This document shows, piece by piece, positions 48,876 through 60,062 of a stretch of 64,000 nt of DNA (the first letter of the stretch is position 1; the number at the start of each line of letters is the position of its first letter). A program made the position numbers and the translations under genes. A model generated the notes under the pieces. It worked only from the letters and a program-made list of their open reading frames with translations, had not been told where the DNA came from and did not search any database. Origin of the DNA: Neocallimastix lanati (nom. inval.) (Eukaryota; Neocallimastigomycota; Neocallimastigomycetes; Neocallimastigales; Neocallimastigaceae); contig JACVTC010000008.1 in NCBI GenBank assembly GCA_016946835.1, positions 680,001-744,000 of the forward strand. The letters are read 5' to 3'.

Positions 48876-49156
48876 TTTTAATTCCAAATTCTCAAACAAT
48901 AAATATATAAATATTCCAATAAACTATAATTTAATTGGCTATTTTTTATTATAATTAATATAATTAATGTCTTATTGTTAATGGACATAGGATTTCTTTA
49001 TATTTTTCTTTTTATTTTAATTCCAAATTCTCAAACAATAAATATATAAATATTCCAATAAACTATAATTTAATTGGCTATTTTTTATTATAATTAATAT
49101 AATTAATGTCTTATTGTTAATGGACATAGGATTTCTTTATATTTTTCTTTTTAAAT
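48876..49156. repeat. 139-bp direct tandem duplication (two near-identical copies plus a diverged one upstream)
   Basis: The block starting attccaaattctcaaacaat at 48881 recurs at 49020 with no difference seen over about 139 bp, ending ttctttatatttttcttttt. An older, diverged copy (aatttcaaaatttctaacaataaat...) lies at about 48731-48840. Confidence 0.93.
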
Positions 49157-49407
49157 AAAAGTATAATATAGAATAAAAACAAATTAATATTTCTATTTTA
49201 TGTATTAATACTATATTATATATATTATAATTTTATAATATCAAATTATAATAAATAATTCTATTTTTTTATTATATAATTTAAAATAAAAAATTATATT
49301 ATATATTAACTATTATTGTAATTATATAAATATTTATGAGTAAAGATGAAAATAATATCATAATCTATTTTAAGTAATCTATAATTATAGTAAAAAATAT
49401 TATTTAC

Positions 49408-49456
<49 letters not shown>

Positions 49457-49658
49457 TAAAAATAAATGAACAATAAAAAAAGAAATAAATGGAAGAAAAA
49501 AAAAAATTAAGATTTTTATAGATAAATTAACAATAATAAAAAATACCATGAAATAAAAAAGATGTAAAAAATGTTAACTTTAAAAATTTAAACTACCTTG
49601 GATATCTTTTTTTTTTTTTTTTGGTATATTCCATACCAAGTGAAATAATTTTGTTTTT

Positions 49659-49689
<31 letters not shown>

Positions 49690-49834
49690 TATTATTATAT
49701 TTTTTAAAAATAAATTAAAATAGAATGAATTTTTAAATAAAGTTTTCAAAAATTTTAAATTCTAATTGAATTTAAAGTTCAATATTTAAACCTTATATAT
49801 TATAAATAATTAGTAAATGTTAATAATTAATAGA
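49157..49834. other. AT-rich intergenic DNA
   Basis: Includes a poly-A run of about 40 (49411-49449) and poly-T runs (49608-49622, 49662-49688). No gene seen. Confidence 0.65.
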
Positions 49835-49995
49835 GTATTTATTAATAATAATAATAATAAATAAATAAATAATAAATAATAATAAATAATAAATAATAAA
49901 TAATAAATAATAAATAATAAATAATAAATAATAAATAATAAATAATAAATAATAAATAATAAATAATAAATAATTAATAATTAATAGTAAAAGGA
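49835..49995. repeat. (AATAAAT)n array, inverted relative to the arrays at 22-23 kb and 62 kb
   Basis: About 17 units of the 7-bp aataaat (reverse complement of ttattta units), flanked on the left by tagagtatttattaataat. That flank is the reverse complement of the aataaatactct punctuation motif seen in the 22-23 kb array. Confidence 0.88.
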
Positions 49996-50395
49996 GTATT
50001 TAAGAGAAAATAGAATAAGTAGATAAATTGTTTTTATAAGTTTTATTTATTAATAAATATATTTAATTTTGGTAATTACAAGGTTTATAATTTTAATATT
50101 TAAAGACTTCTACATAGTTAACTCGACTTCATAGTTTTCGATTATTTTTAAACTTCATGTATTTAATTGATCTAATTGCAGATGTGCTTGTATAATGAAC
50201 ATTTTTCCCAATAAAACTTCCGGACTTCTCTAAGGAAATATATTATTATGTTTGAATATTGTTAATCTATATGTTTTTTTCTCTGTCCATGAATACTGTG
50301 AAAGTATTGGAAATAATTTTTAATTAGACAAGAAATAATACAAGAAAATTTTTTTTCAACTTTTTTAAAGCATCAAATCATTGCCTTAGCACAAA
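49996..50395. other. AT-rich DNA, probably old LINE sequence
   Basis: Less AT-rich than true spacers. It continues on the minus strand from the LINE fragment to its right, but no motif can be read with confidence. Confidence 0.45.
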
Positions 50396-51020
50396 AAATA
50401 GCTATGGGAGGTAAGGATAAAAGAAACTTGAATATGTATTTTAAAATAGAAAGGTACATTTCTATTGTTTAAAAATCTAAAGAAAGAGTCAACCATATAA
50501 TTTATTTTTACTGTTCCTCTACACAGTAATAGGCTCTAAGTCCAATAATTTATTGAAAGGTTTTCCAAGATATGAATATTGATTAGTACTTGGTAGATGG
50601 TTAATGTCAAGCTTAAACGAAGGATTTTGAATTGACTATCTGAAAAGAAATTATGGTCTTCTCCTTCAGAGGCATTGGCCCTGCTAGCTTGATGCGCCTG
50701 GTTAGTTTGAGCTTATACCATCAGAATACCAAACCTTGTCTGAGTACAAGCCCGAGGCATAATTTCTGTAAAGGGAACCGCAGATCGCACCAGGAATGAT
50801 ATTTTAGAATAATTCACCAGAAATAATTTGATTCTTTAACAAAACATCCCATTCCTTTTTATAATTTAAATTAATAATATCTGTATCTCTTCCCACCAAG
50901 AACGAAGTTAATATAATTGGTGTCACATCATATATATATTTACACAATGAGTTTCGAGGAAGAAATTTCCTCTAACTCTTCCCATTTATCAATGATAACA
51001 CCATATGGACATAAATTATC
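50396..51020 (-). mobile_element. Chimeric LINE fragments (ORF C-terminus joined to RT)
   Basis: Read on the minus strand, three pieces of the family follow each other. 51000-50940 gives GVIIDKWEELEE, equal to the tail piece at 33175-33225. 50930-50690 gives the ORF C-terminus (FLVGRDTDIINLNYKKEWD, FLVRSAVPFTEIMPRA, EDHNF), matching 52350-52140 and 53640-53300. 50655-50400 then gives the reverse-transcriptase end (LPSTNQYSYLG, FFRFLNNRNVPFYFKI), matching 54690-54500. Because RT should precede the C-terminus, these come from different copies joined in the order C-terminus then RT. All frames are broken. Confidence 0.82.
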
Positions 51021-51714
51021 ATTCGAATCTGTATCAGAGTTTTATATAATAACTAAATAAAAAAAAACATATATATATATATATTTATTATTATATCAAA
51101 TATAAAATAATAAAAAATAATAAAAATAAAAAAAATTATAAATAAAATTAATAAATTATAAAAATTAAGAATTCTTTTTTTTTTTTTAGACTAGGAAGGG
51201 TATACATTTCATGTGCTTTATTAAATAGATTAAAAATATTTTTATGTAATACATTTTTTTAATAAAAATACATTATATAATTTAAATTAAAAAAAAAGTA
51301 TGTAAAAGATTAAGAAAAACAAAACAAAAAACAAAAAACAAAAAAAAAAAAAAACAAAAAAAAAAAATAAAACTAAACGTAAACAAATTTTTAATTAATC
51401 ATAAAAAATTTAATGTTATAAAGAATAAAAATAAGTTCAAAAATTATAAAAAAAAATTTCGGTGTAATATATACTATATATGGTAGCATGATCACCAGTT
51501 AAATCTAAAAAAATAAAACAAAGAAGTAACATCTTTAAAATAGAAAGTGTGGTATCCAACTAAACTCTCCCCTAAACCACAAGAAAGATCACGAGATAAG
51601 ACATAAACACTAACCGTTGAGTTCCTTTTGATATAACTCCTTCACTTTTTCTTCTTTTCAATATTAAGAATAATTTTCATTATTCGAGGAGTCAGAATCA
51701 ATACACCACAACAA
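51021..51714. other. AT-rich DNA between LINE fragments
   Basis: AT-rich with poly-A and poly-T blocks (51171-51188, 51338-51367). 51530-51714 is less AT-rich and lies beside the next LINE piece but shows no readable motif. Confidence 0.5.
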
Positions 51715-52085
51715 TGAAGTGTTAATTTAAAGATTGTACATTCTTAGAATTGTTTTTGTTTGAACCTAAGAGTGGAGCAAAATATAATGCTTTGCTAATA
51801 ATATATGATTTAATAATAGATCTCTTTTAAAATTAATGGAACTTTATTATTGGATAAAAAACTAGAGAAAGAAAATAAGGGTTTTCTAACTTTAGTATTC
51901 ATATAAGTGATAGTAGGCTCAAGGGAAAGATCAATACTAAAGGGGATACCTAAGTTAAATATATACAGATTCTTTAGGAATAGAATACATACCAAGGTGA
52001 AATGTAGGTTCTTCATAACCAGGATATAAAACAAAATTTAAGTGATTAATAACCATTGTAGCGAAATTTATTGATATCAAAATTT
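51715..52085 (-). mobile_element. LINE reverse-transcriptase 3' fragment
   Basis: The minus-strand frame 52034-51810 reads NLGIPFSIDLSLEPTITYMN then SFSSFLSNNKVPLILK, aligning with YLGIPFNESLDLKPIIAKMN and FRFLTNRNVPFYFK of the long element at about 54650-54500. Flanking bases match 54420-54500 and 54690-54770. The frame is closed on both sides. Confidence 0.82.
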
Positions 52086-52133
52086 TTTTTTTATAGCCGC
52101 AATTATTGCGAACTTTAATCTTTATTTTTATTA

Positions 52134-52975
52134 TTACTTTCGGAACAGTAACCCTTGATGAGTACTAGCCCGAGGCATAATTTCTGTAAAGAGAGCCGCA
52201 GATCGCACCAAGAATGGCGTTTTTGAATAATCACCAGAAATGATTTGGTTCTTAAACAAAATATTCCATTCCTTTTTATAATTTAAATCTATTATATCGG
52301 CATCCCTTCCTCCAAGAAGAAAGTTATATAATCGGTACCATGTCACATATATATTTACGCATTCATTATTCAGATAATTACTTAAATTACCACGATTTTC
52401 ACCAATTGAACTATTCACTAAATTAGAAGTAACAATATTATAATTTTTACTATTACTAATATTAATAATTCTATTTTCATTATCACTATTTCTACTATTA
52501 TTAACAATATTATTTCTATTGTTAATATTATCAATATCATATACTTCGTTACTACTATCAGAATCAGAACTTAGTTCTATATTATTCATATCTGTGATAA
52601 CAGTGTCTACATTACTATTAGATATTGGACAATATATAGTAATAATATAAAATATTTCATAAAGAATTTCAATAATCTTAAAATATTTCATTCGAAATTC
52701 ACTGAAAAGATAGCATTTAGAAAACCAATGTTCCAATCGAGGATTACTATTTTTTCTATAACAACAAGGACACCCTTTCAGGATAGTCTTCTTCAATCAT
52801 TTTGGCGGCTTTGGCAACACGAGCATCGAATTTATATCCACATCTGGCGCGAAGTACCCATCGGAAGCCAATGCAAAATTCAGGATATTTATAATTTAGT
52901 TTAAGATACTCTCTAGTTTTCTCGAAATTATTATTTTTATAAGCCTTAGCTTTGATTGATATTCCTGCCATATCT
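52134..52975 (-). mobile_element. LINE ORF C-terminal fragment with one frameshift
   Basis: 52971-52756 reads FCIGFRWVLRARCGYKFD then ARVAKAAKMIEEDYPE. After a frameshift near 52785, 52796-52134 continues GCPCC, LEHWFSKC, a Ser/Asn-rich spacer, YNFLLGGRDADIIDLNYKKE and LVRSAALFTEIMPRA. Gene order and motifs equal the end of the long element at 53990-53300. The reverse transcriptase that should precede it is missing, so this is a remnant of a second copy. One frameshift and a largely intact frame point to a fairly young copy. Confidence 0.85.
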
Positions 52976-53297
52976 CTATCCCAGTAAAAGTTTAAAATAG
53001 CTTTTTTTGATGGAAATTTATCTAATTTGTCAGCTATTTTTTTTTTTTTTTTTTTTTTTTTTTAATGGAAGCAAACTTGTTTCATCTTTATTAATTAAAT
53101 ATATGATAAAATACATGTAATAAAAAGAAAAAAAAAAAAAAGATAAAAAATAAACACAAAAAAAAAACACAAAATAAAATAAAATAATGGTATAATATAT
53201 TCTAGTTTCATTTAATTAATATCTGTAAGACTTCACAAGGGCATTATTATACTGAAGTATAATAATTAATTTTGACTTCGCAATGTTAATCCTAATT
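52976..53297. other. AT-rich spacer at the 3' end of the long LINE copy
   Basis: Poly-T (53037-53063) and AT-rich DNA. On the minus strand this is just beyond the stop of the long element and is a likely 3' UTR. Confidence 0.55.
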
Positions 53298-54489
53298 TTA
53301 AGATACAAAATTATGATCTTCATTGGTTGCGCTAGCCCTGCTGGTCTGTCTTACTGTTTCTTCAGCATTGACGCTCTTGGTAGTAGTAGTACGATTCGAT
53401 TTGAACCTATTGAACAAAGACCATTGCTGGCCAATAGCAATAGGTAAAATCGATTGAAGAAGTGCCGCAGTAACCACTAAGAACGGAGTATCAGAATAAG
53501 CACCTGATTTCATCTGGCACTTAAATAGATCCTCCCATTCCCTTGTACTGTTATTAATACTTCGACCTCCAAGAAGGAAATTAAACACTTTTTCACACAC
53601 ACTAGAATCAATATACACATTATTTTCAATACTATTACTAACATTACTAAAAAAATTATTACTAATATTACTATAACTATTATTACTATTACTATTATTA
53701 CTATTACTACTATTACTATTACTATTATCATTATTACTATTAACTATATCATTTGTTAGGTTGCCACGGTAAAAAGCATTATATAAAAATAAAATTTTAT
53801 CATTAACTTTACTACGAATATGATTGAAAAATGGACAATCAATTAACCAATGCCTTATCCATTGTTTAATTACTTTTACAACAGGGACAAAAATTAGGAC
53901 ACATTTGATCTATTATTTTTGCAGCTTTAGTAATTCTAGCATCTAATCTATATCCGCTTCGTGCTCTCAATAGCCAATAGAAACCATATGAAAGATCAGG
54001 ATATTCATAACAATGCTTTATAAAATCTGATGTTTCTTCGAATCTGTTTATGTCATAAAATTCAGCTTTAATAGAATTGATTTTCATATTTCCTTTCCAA
54101 TAAAAATCCTTGATTCTATTATCGTTATTACCTCTTTTCTCTAGTTTACGTTTAAGAATTCTATTTTCTTTCGCCCAAGTATATTTTCTATATTTAGGAA
54201 TATTATTAACTAAATAGGAAATAATACAATTTGAATCTTTCCATTTATCAAAACATTTGACTTGAGACAAAAAATACTTAGCTGACAATGGAGGAATATT
54301 TAAATCTTTTGAAATAGAATATACATTAATAAAAGATTTGGCTTTTTGTAAACCTGCAATCCATGGAGGTTTTATTTTTAAACCCGAAACTCCAATACAA
54401 ACCTCGATTAAAAGCAGTTTGAGCTTTTTCAGTATTCTTTTTATTTGAACCAAGTAAGGGAGCAAAATAAAGAACTGAACTAAGGACAA
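53298..54489 (-). pseudogene. LINE ORF C-terminal part with CPCC/H/C zinc-knuckle-like domain
   Basis: 54489-53866 reads KPPWIAGLQKAKSFIN, a basic region (RILKRKLEKRG), YGFYWLLRARSGYRLDARI and ends at FCPCCKSN. One frame over, HWLIDCPFF supplies the His and last Cys of the knuckle. A Ser/Asn/Val low-complexity stretch (DNA about 53660-53745) follows, then KVFNFLLGGRSINN, SGAYSDTPFLVVTAALL and a Ser/Thr-rich end. The same modules recur in three other copies in this window, which supports joining the two frames. Confidence 0.82.
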
Positions 54490-55873
54490 AAGAAACTAGT
54501 ATACGAGTTTTAAAGTAGAAAGGAACATTCCTATTGGTTAAAAATCTAAATAAAGAGTTAACTGTATAATTAATTTTACTATTCATCTTAGCAATAATAG
54601 GTTTTAAATCCAACGATTCATTAAAAGGTATACCAAGATATGTATATTGATTAGTGCTTGGTATATAGTTCATACCAAGTCTAAATGTAGGAATTTCATA
54701 ATGTCTTGAAGGTATAAAATTCTTTGGTTTAACAACTAGTGTAGCGCATTTATTGATTCCAAAGGTCATTTCATTTTTAATACCCCAATCATGAGCAATA
54801 TTCAAAAGGTTTTTAAGTGAAGATTTTGTAGGAGCTAATAATACAATATCATCAGCAAATAATCCACCACAACACTTTTTCTTTTCATTAATCACACCAT
54901 AACTTTTACATTTATCAAAAATATCATTGATAAATATATTGAATAAAATAGGTGAGAGAGGACATCCTTGGCGAACACCTCGGTGTATTGGAAATTCTTT
55001 TGAAAGTTTACCATTAAAGTTTGCACGAGCTTTCGAGATAAGGTATAGATTAGTAATGAATTGAAGGCATTTACCACGAATACCAAGATTATTTAGTTTA
55101 GTAAGTATATTGTAAATTGGAACTGAATCATAAGCTTTTTTAAGGTCAAGAAAGGCAAGAAAGGTAAATTTATCCATAAATTTTCTTCTTTGACAAATTT
55201 CACGAATGGATACAAATAAACTAATACATTCTTCTTTATTTCTAAAACCAAACTGTTCTGGTCTAATTATTCCATTAGAAAAAGCATAGTCCGATATTCT
55301 TTTAGTGACAATTTTTGATAAAATTTTTAAACCTACATTGATGAGTGAAATACCACGATAATTATTACAATCTGAAAGATCCCCTTTTTTAGGAATAGAA
55401 ACAATAGAAGCAGAGTTCCATTCATTAGGAAAGTCACCATCCCAAATTTTATTAAAAAGTAATAACAGACACTTTGCACAATCGGAATAAGTAACCTCTT
55501 GATTAGAGTCATCCTGAGAAGAAGTTCTACTCTCAGAATTAAAAAATGCTTTAAAAAATTCTGTAGGTATACCATCAGGACCAGATGCTTTGTTATTTTT
55601 CATTGAAAGAACAGTTGAATGAATTTCTGATATGGAAATAGGTTGATTAATATCCCATGATTCCTGAGGAGTAGAAGAATTATTAAGTATTCTTTTCCAA
55701 TAATTTTCATTAAGACTGTGATCAGTTATATCAGAAGCAAGTTCTTCATAGTGTTCTGCAAAACGATTGAGTTGATCTTCTTGGGATACTAGAACATTAC
55801 CTTCTTTATCTTTAATGTATACAGGTGATTGGGAAGGAGAGTAAGAAGGTTTAGAGATTTTCTTAACTCCAGA
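54326..55873 (-). pseudogene. LINE reverse transcriptase domain
   Basis: The frame reads on directly after the TGA: SPVYIKDKEGNVLVSQEDQL, then from the ATG at 55603 KASGPDGIPTEFFKAF, the palm motif AFLDLKKAYDS (residues 150-160 from that ATG), HRGVRQGCPLSPILFNIF, and the catalytic FADDIVLLAP (249-258, F-A-D-D as usual for LINEs). The thumb region ends at NRNVPFYFK and VLYFAPLLGSNKK. All catalytic aspartates are kept. The frame is lost near 54370 where the protein continues one frame over. Confidence 0.92.
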
Positions 55874-57208
55874 TCAACCACGCTGGGCATCATTTTTTAA
55901 GAAACATTCGCCGATAGAATGAATCAAATTTTTAAATCTAATAATCCTAATATTTCTTTTAATACTAATGATATAATCAGAAAGAACTTTATATTCTTTT
56001 GAGAGATCACAAAATTCTTGAAGATTAGACAAATCATTACTAAGTTTAAAATTTTTAATCCTTTTATAAAATAAATGTTTTTCATGTGATAATTTCTTAA
56101 TATAAACAGGACAATGGAACGCTGAACCCTGTAAATTTGTAGGAACTCTTGCTTGAATGTCATCGCCTATTTTATTTGCTGTGTCATGAAGTTTTTTAAC
56201 CATTGTATTAGAGTCTAGATTATCATTATGTTCAAATTCATCCAGTAAACATGTGAATTTATTATGAGAGAAGATTGCTTCACGTTTATCCCTACAAATT
56301 CGATTAGACCACTTAATTTGTTTATCCCGAGGCGGAGTAACAAAACCATCAGGAGATATTTTTTTACAAGAAAGAATAAGTGGTAAATGGTCAGAGATGT
56401 CATTAAAAGAGTAGCATACAGAAGCAATATTCAGATAATTTCTTAATTTATCGTTCACTACTATAAAATCAATACAAGAATTCTTTCCACCATTAGACCA
56501 AGTAAATTGATGACCAACCATATCCATAACAAACCATTGAGGGGAAATTCTAAGAATAAGATCTTTGAGTTGTTGCTTAGTCATGTTGAAATCACCAACA
56601 ATAGCCGAAGGGTTATTCTGATGGTTCTTGAGCCAATTAGCAAAATCAGTTTCCGCTTTTTCTCTAGAGTCTTTGTGTTTTTTGCTAGGGATGTAAATGT
56701 TCCCTAAAGAACATCTGACACCCCAAAAAGAGAATATATTTACTGAGAGTATATATCTATATTCAAAATCATCATCAGTGAATTGGCATGAGGAGTGCAC
56801 ACCTATATAAAGGCCCCTCATACCAGGGATTTTTTTGTCCGCACGTCTCAGTACTGTTCTATAATGATTAAGGAATGGATATGAGTTAGAAAAAGAGTTA
56901 AGGAATGAACTATTACCGACTTCTTGAAGACAAATACAAATAGGATTAAAGATTGAATTAAAATTGGTAAGTCCGTCACGTTTTTCAGAATTCCAACCAT
57001 TTATGTTCCAGCTAATACAGAGGTTGAAATATTGAGTATTCGAGAAAGGGTTAGCATACAGGAGGCTTTCAGAGATGGGGATTGAGGGTTCAGAATAATA
57101 CCTGGTTCTATTATGATTAACATTGCTAAATGTGCGTATCCTTGAAGTAATCTTCCATTTTATTCTTTTAACAGGTAAGTGCTTGGTAATCAAATAAATA
57201 ACCTTCAA
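55874..57208 (-). pseudogene. LINE endonuclease (APE/EEP-type) domain
   Basis: 444 codons. The exonuclease-endonuclease-phosphatase motifs appear in order: CISWNINGW (Asn 68), CICLQEVG (Glu 96), RGLYIGVH, AIVGDFNMT (Asp 206, Asn 208), FTWSNGGKNSCIDFIVV and ISDHLPLIL (Asp 273, His 274). These are the metal-binding and catalytic residues that nick target DNA in APE-type LINEs, and all look intact. A short arginine-rich stretch precedes the domain. The frame ends at a TGA (55874-55876) but continues in the same frame beyond it into the RT, so the stop is most likely a point mutation. Confidence 0.92.
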
Positions 57209-57237
57209 ATAATCCGTATAATTATTATAGTTAACTC

Positions 57238-57441
57238 TTAGCTTAGGATGAAGTAGTTTTTCATATTAATATAGTGTTTTTTAACGATTCCATGAACAAC
57301 TTCATTACAATTTGATATCTTTTTGCTTAAAAATTCCCATAGTCTACTTTCAGTCCAAGATTCAAGATCATGAATGAAAATTAAAACAAATTTATCATGG
57401 TCAGGACCATAATGTCGCAGACCTCTTCGTATAGTTGACAT
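57238..57441 (-). pseudogene. N-terminal segment of the LINE ORF
   Basis: 67 codons starting STIRRGLRHYGPDHDKFVLI and LESWTESRLWEFLSKKI. Near an A-run at about 57250-57260 the frame moves by one and continues KLLHPKLRVNYNNYTDYLKV into the endonuclease frame. Function unknown; it occupies the place of the nucleic-acid-binding N-terminus of single-ORF LINEs. Confidence 0.7.
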
Positions 57442-58125
57442 AATAAAATAAAAAACTTAACTATATTAATAAAAAGTAAATGTAATATAAAAATAAAAAA
57501 AATAAAATTAGTAAAAATTAAAAAATTAAAAAAAAATAAAAATTAATTGCTGTTGTCTTCTCTTTCGTGTATATTGTTTGCTAAAACTTGTTTGTTTTTC
57601 TTTCTTTTTGTGTTGACTAGTTTTTAATTAATGATTTTCAATTATAAATTCCTGTTTTATGTAAAAATTTCTGTAAAATAATCATATATAATATAAAATT
57701 TAGATGTTAATGAAATAATAGTTGTGAAAAACTATAAAAAGATTCCCATCCGTTAAATAATGTCTCAAACACAAGCTTTGGAGTGAATCAATCTCTTACA
57801 TTTCCATTTTACAATAGCTACATGAGAGTATAAATAATACTATAGAAAAAAACATATACAAAAAAAAATGCTAGAGTAAAAATACAATAGATTCATTACA
57901 ATGATAATATGTAGAAACTACATGATATTATAGAACGTCAAGTTCACTTTCTACAGTCTTCCAGTATTCCAGATTTCTCTCTTCGTACTAGAAGCCACTT
58001 TAGAAAGGATAACCATTGATTATCATCAGAATCACAGAAAGCTGTAATTAATACACCTGATATAGGTTATTCCTTTTCCATCAACCCTCCATGGACCATG
58101 ACGAAGTAGAGCCTTCATTTTTTTT
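57442..58125. other. 5' flank of the long LINE and adjacent relic sequence
   Basis: 57442-57560 is AT-rich. 57730-58120 is less AT-rich and directly follows, on the minus strand, a recognisable RT fragment at 58130-58220, so it is probably degraded LINE sequence. No motif can be read in it. Confidence 0.5.
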
Positions 58126-58154
58126 TTCAATTGGGGCTATTAAAACAATATCAT

Positions 58155-58196
<42 letters not shown>

Positions 58197-58225
58197 CTAC
58201 CACAACATTTTTTTATTACCAATAC
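58126..58225 (-). mobile_element. LINE RT active-site fragment interrupted by a homopolymer
   Basis: The minus strand reads KKCCG then a run of about 35-40 T, then ADDIVLIAP, where the long element has KKCCGGLFADDIVLLAP. The T run sits exactly at the Phe codon of the F-A-D-D motif. Only about 100 bases can be aligned. Confidence 0.75.
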
Positions 58226-58970
58226 TAAAAATTAGTAATAAAATAAAATAAAATAAAAAAAAAAAAAAAATAAAAACAAAAATTAAAAAAAAAAAAAAAA
58301 AGATAATTGATTTTTTAAATAGACTTATTTACTTTTATTTACTTTATTATTATAATTTGTTTGGTTTATTTTTTTTTATTCTTTTTTTTTACATTTTATT
58401 TAATCATATTAAATATATTAATATGAAATAATAATAATTTACAAAAACATTTAAAATGTAATGAAAATATTAATAATATATTTTATTATTACTATTATTA
58501 TTATTATTTTAAATTCTTTTAGATATTAAATTAATTTCATTATAATATTGTTTTTTTTTTTTTTTATTTTATTTTATACAAATTCTCTCATATATATAAA
58601 TTTACAAGATAAAGTAAATTCTATATTTTATTATTAACTATTTTTACTATTTTTTTCTTTGTATAAACATTATATATATTTTTTCATAAATAAAATATTT
58701 AACACAAATTTAAATTTTATAAAAAAAAAAATTTTTTTTTTTTATATTCAATATTAGAATAAAAAAATATTTTCATGTACATAGACATGGAAAGAAAGAC
58801 ATTTAAAAAAAAAATAAATAAGAAAAAAAATCTTTTTTATTACTTTTTATTTTTTTTTTTATTTTTCTTTTTTTATTGTTTCTTTCCAATGAAGAAGAAA
58901 ATAAATATATATAAGTATATATATATAAATTTTACTTCATTTAAAAATTTTTTTCTGTTTTTTAATTCAT
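58226..58970. other. AT-rich spacer downstream of the GH45 gene
   Basis: AT-rich with poly-A and poly-T blocks. An open frame at 58775-58990 is Lys/Phe low complexity and is not called. No gene seen. Confidence 0.65.
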
Positions 58971-60062
58971 TTACCATGGAAGTTTCTTGACACTACCATC
59001 ATCTGGTGGAATACAACCAGTAATGTCAGTAAGTTCCTTTGGACATTGAACACGTTCATAGATAACATTTGGATTATCAGCATTCTTGAACCAATCAAAT
59101 CTCCATTTACAACCAGGTTGTAAATCAGCTGGAAGTTGGCTACAATCAGAAGCAGAGCGAACACCACCGTAACGTTCACCCCAACCGTTTTGTCCAACGC
59201 CCCATTGAGCAGAACAACCCTTAGTGAAGTAACCCACACCACCACCTGGCATTTGAATATCAAAGTGGTTACTACCAAGATCACCACCAGTATTAGTAAT
59301 TTGAACAACCATTTGTTTACCAGCAATTGGACCGGAAGTGAATTGAAGTCTTTGACAAGTACAACACCATTGTTTTTGGTTTCCATAATTAAATCCAGCA
59401 GCAACAAAACCGTAGGCTACATTTTCATTGAGAGCCCATGGTTGATTATCATTACACATAAAACCGGTACCTTGTTTCATAGGATCACAAACGTTACCAA
59501 CTCTCCAGTCAAATGGAGTGAAACGAGTTTTACCATCCTTTGCACAAACATTAACTGGATGTTGAGCAAGAGTATTTGTGTCCCAAGCACAGGAGGCAAC
59601 ACAACAATCCCAGTAACGAGTGGTAACACCATTTTGACCATTTGTGATTTTTGGTGGGTTAATTGGAGCACCACCTTGTGAAGTTGGTTCTACCTTAACA
59701 GTAGTGGTAGTAGTAGTTCTTGTTGTTCTTGGTTGTGGTGGAGATGGTGGTTGACTTGATTTACATGAGCTTTTAATACCACACCAGTTACCATTTTCAA
59801 TACCCCAATCACCATCATTGTCAGTATATTCAACTTTACAAGAATTACAACAAGAATAACCTTGATCTATACCTGTACATTGAGGTGGCATACCACACCA
59901 GTTACCATTTTCAATACCCCATTGACCATCATCATCAGTGTATTGAACTTGTTTGTTCCAATCACTACAACATGGATAACCTAACTTAGTAGAAAAACAA
60001 TCAGCGCTAACCTTAGCAACGGCAGCAACTAAAGCAATACATGAAGTGAATGATAATTTCAT
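58971..60062 (-). CDS. Secreted GH45 endoglucanase with two N-terminal fungal dockerins
   Basis: 363 codons, no intron. Residues 1-20 are a signal peptide ending A-D-C. Residues about 22-60 and 62-100 are two fungal dockerin (CBM10-type) domains, each with Cys pairs, the Y-T-D-D/N-D-G-x-W-G-I-E-N block and N-x-W-C-G. A Pro/Thr/Arg-rich linker (about 101-125) follows. The catalytic domain (about 145-350) has the GH45 signature [13 protein letters not shown] with the catalytic base D152, and [13 protein letters not shown] with the proton donor D268. It should cleave internal beta-1,4 bonds of cellulose by the inverting mechanism. The dockerins would anchor it to scaffolding proteins of the extracellular cellulosome-like complex of anaerobic fungi. 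The ATG at 60062 is fixed by the signal peptide. The gene is clearly richer in G+C than its flanks. GH45 with N-terminal dockerins is a known arrangement in this phylum. Confidence 0.97.
   Translation of the reverse strand: MKLSFTSCIALVAAVAKVSADCFSTKLGYPCCSDWNKQVQYTDDDGQWGIENGNWCGMPPQCTGIDQGYSCCNSCKVEYTDNDGDWGIENGNWCGIKSSCKSSQPPSPPQPRTTRTTTTTTVKVEPTSQGGAPINPPKITNGQNGVTTRYWDCCVASCAWDTNTLAQHPVNVCAKDGKTRFTPFDWRVGNVCDPMKQGTGFMCNDNQPWALNENVAYGFVAAGFNYGNQKQWCCTCQRLQFTSGPIAGKQMVVQITNTGGDLGSNHFDIQMPGGGVGYFTKGCSAQWGVGQNGWGERYGGVRSASDCSQLPADLQPGCKWRFDWFKNADNPNVIYERVQCPKELTDITGCIPPDDGSVKKLPW

Larger units (their letters stand above)
53298..57441 (-). mobile_element. Nearly full-length LINE-type non-LTR retrotransposon, inactivated by a few lesions
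   Basis: A single long ORF can be followed on the minus strand from ATG 57441 to the stop at 53298. Its order is: N-terminal segment, APE-type endonuclease, reverse transcriptase, linker and C-C...H...C terminal domain. Only a handful of lesions break it: a frameshift near 57250 at an A-run, an in-frame TGA at 55874-55876 (in the endonuclease-RT linker, where GGSGVKK-like sequence continues in the same frame), a frameshift near 54370 at an A-rich run, and a stop/frameshift near 53860. No separate gag-like ORF1 was found upstream. The mechanism known for this class is target-primed reverse transcription. No obvious target-site duplication or poly-A tail was recognised. Confidence 0.9.
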
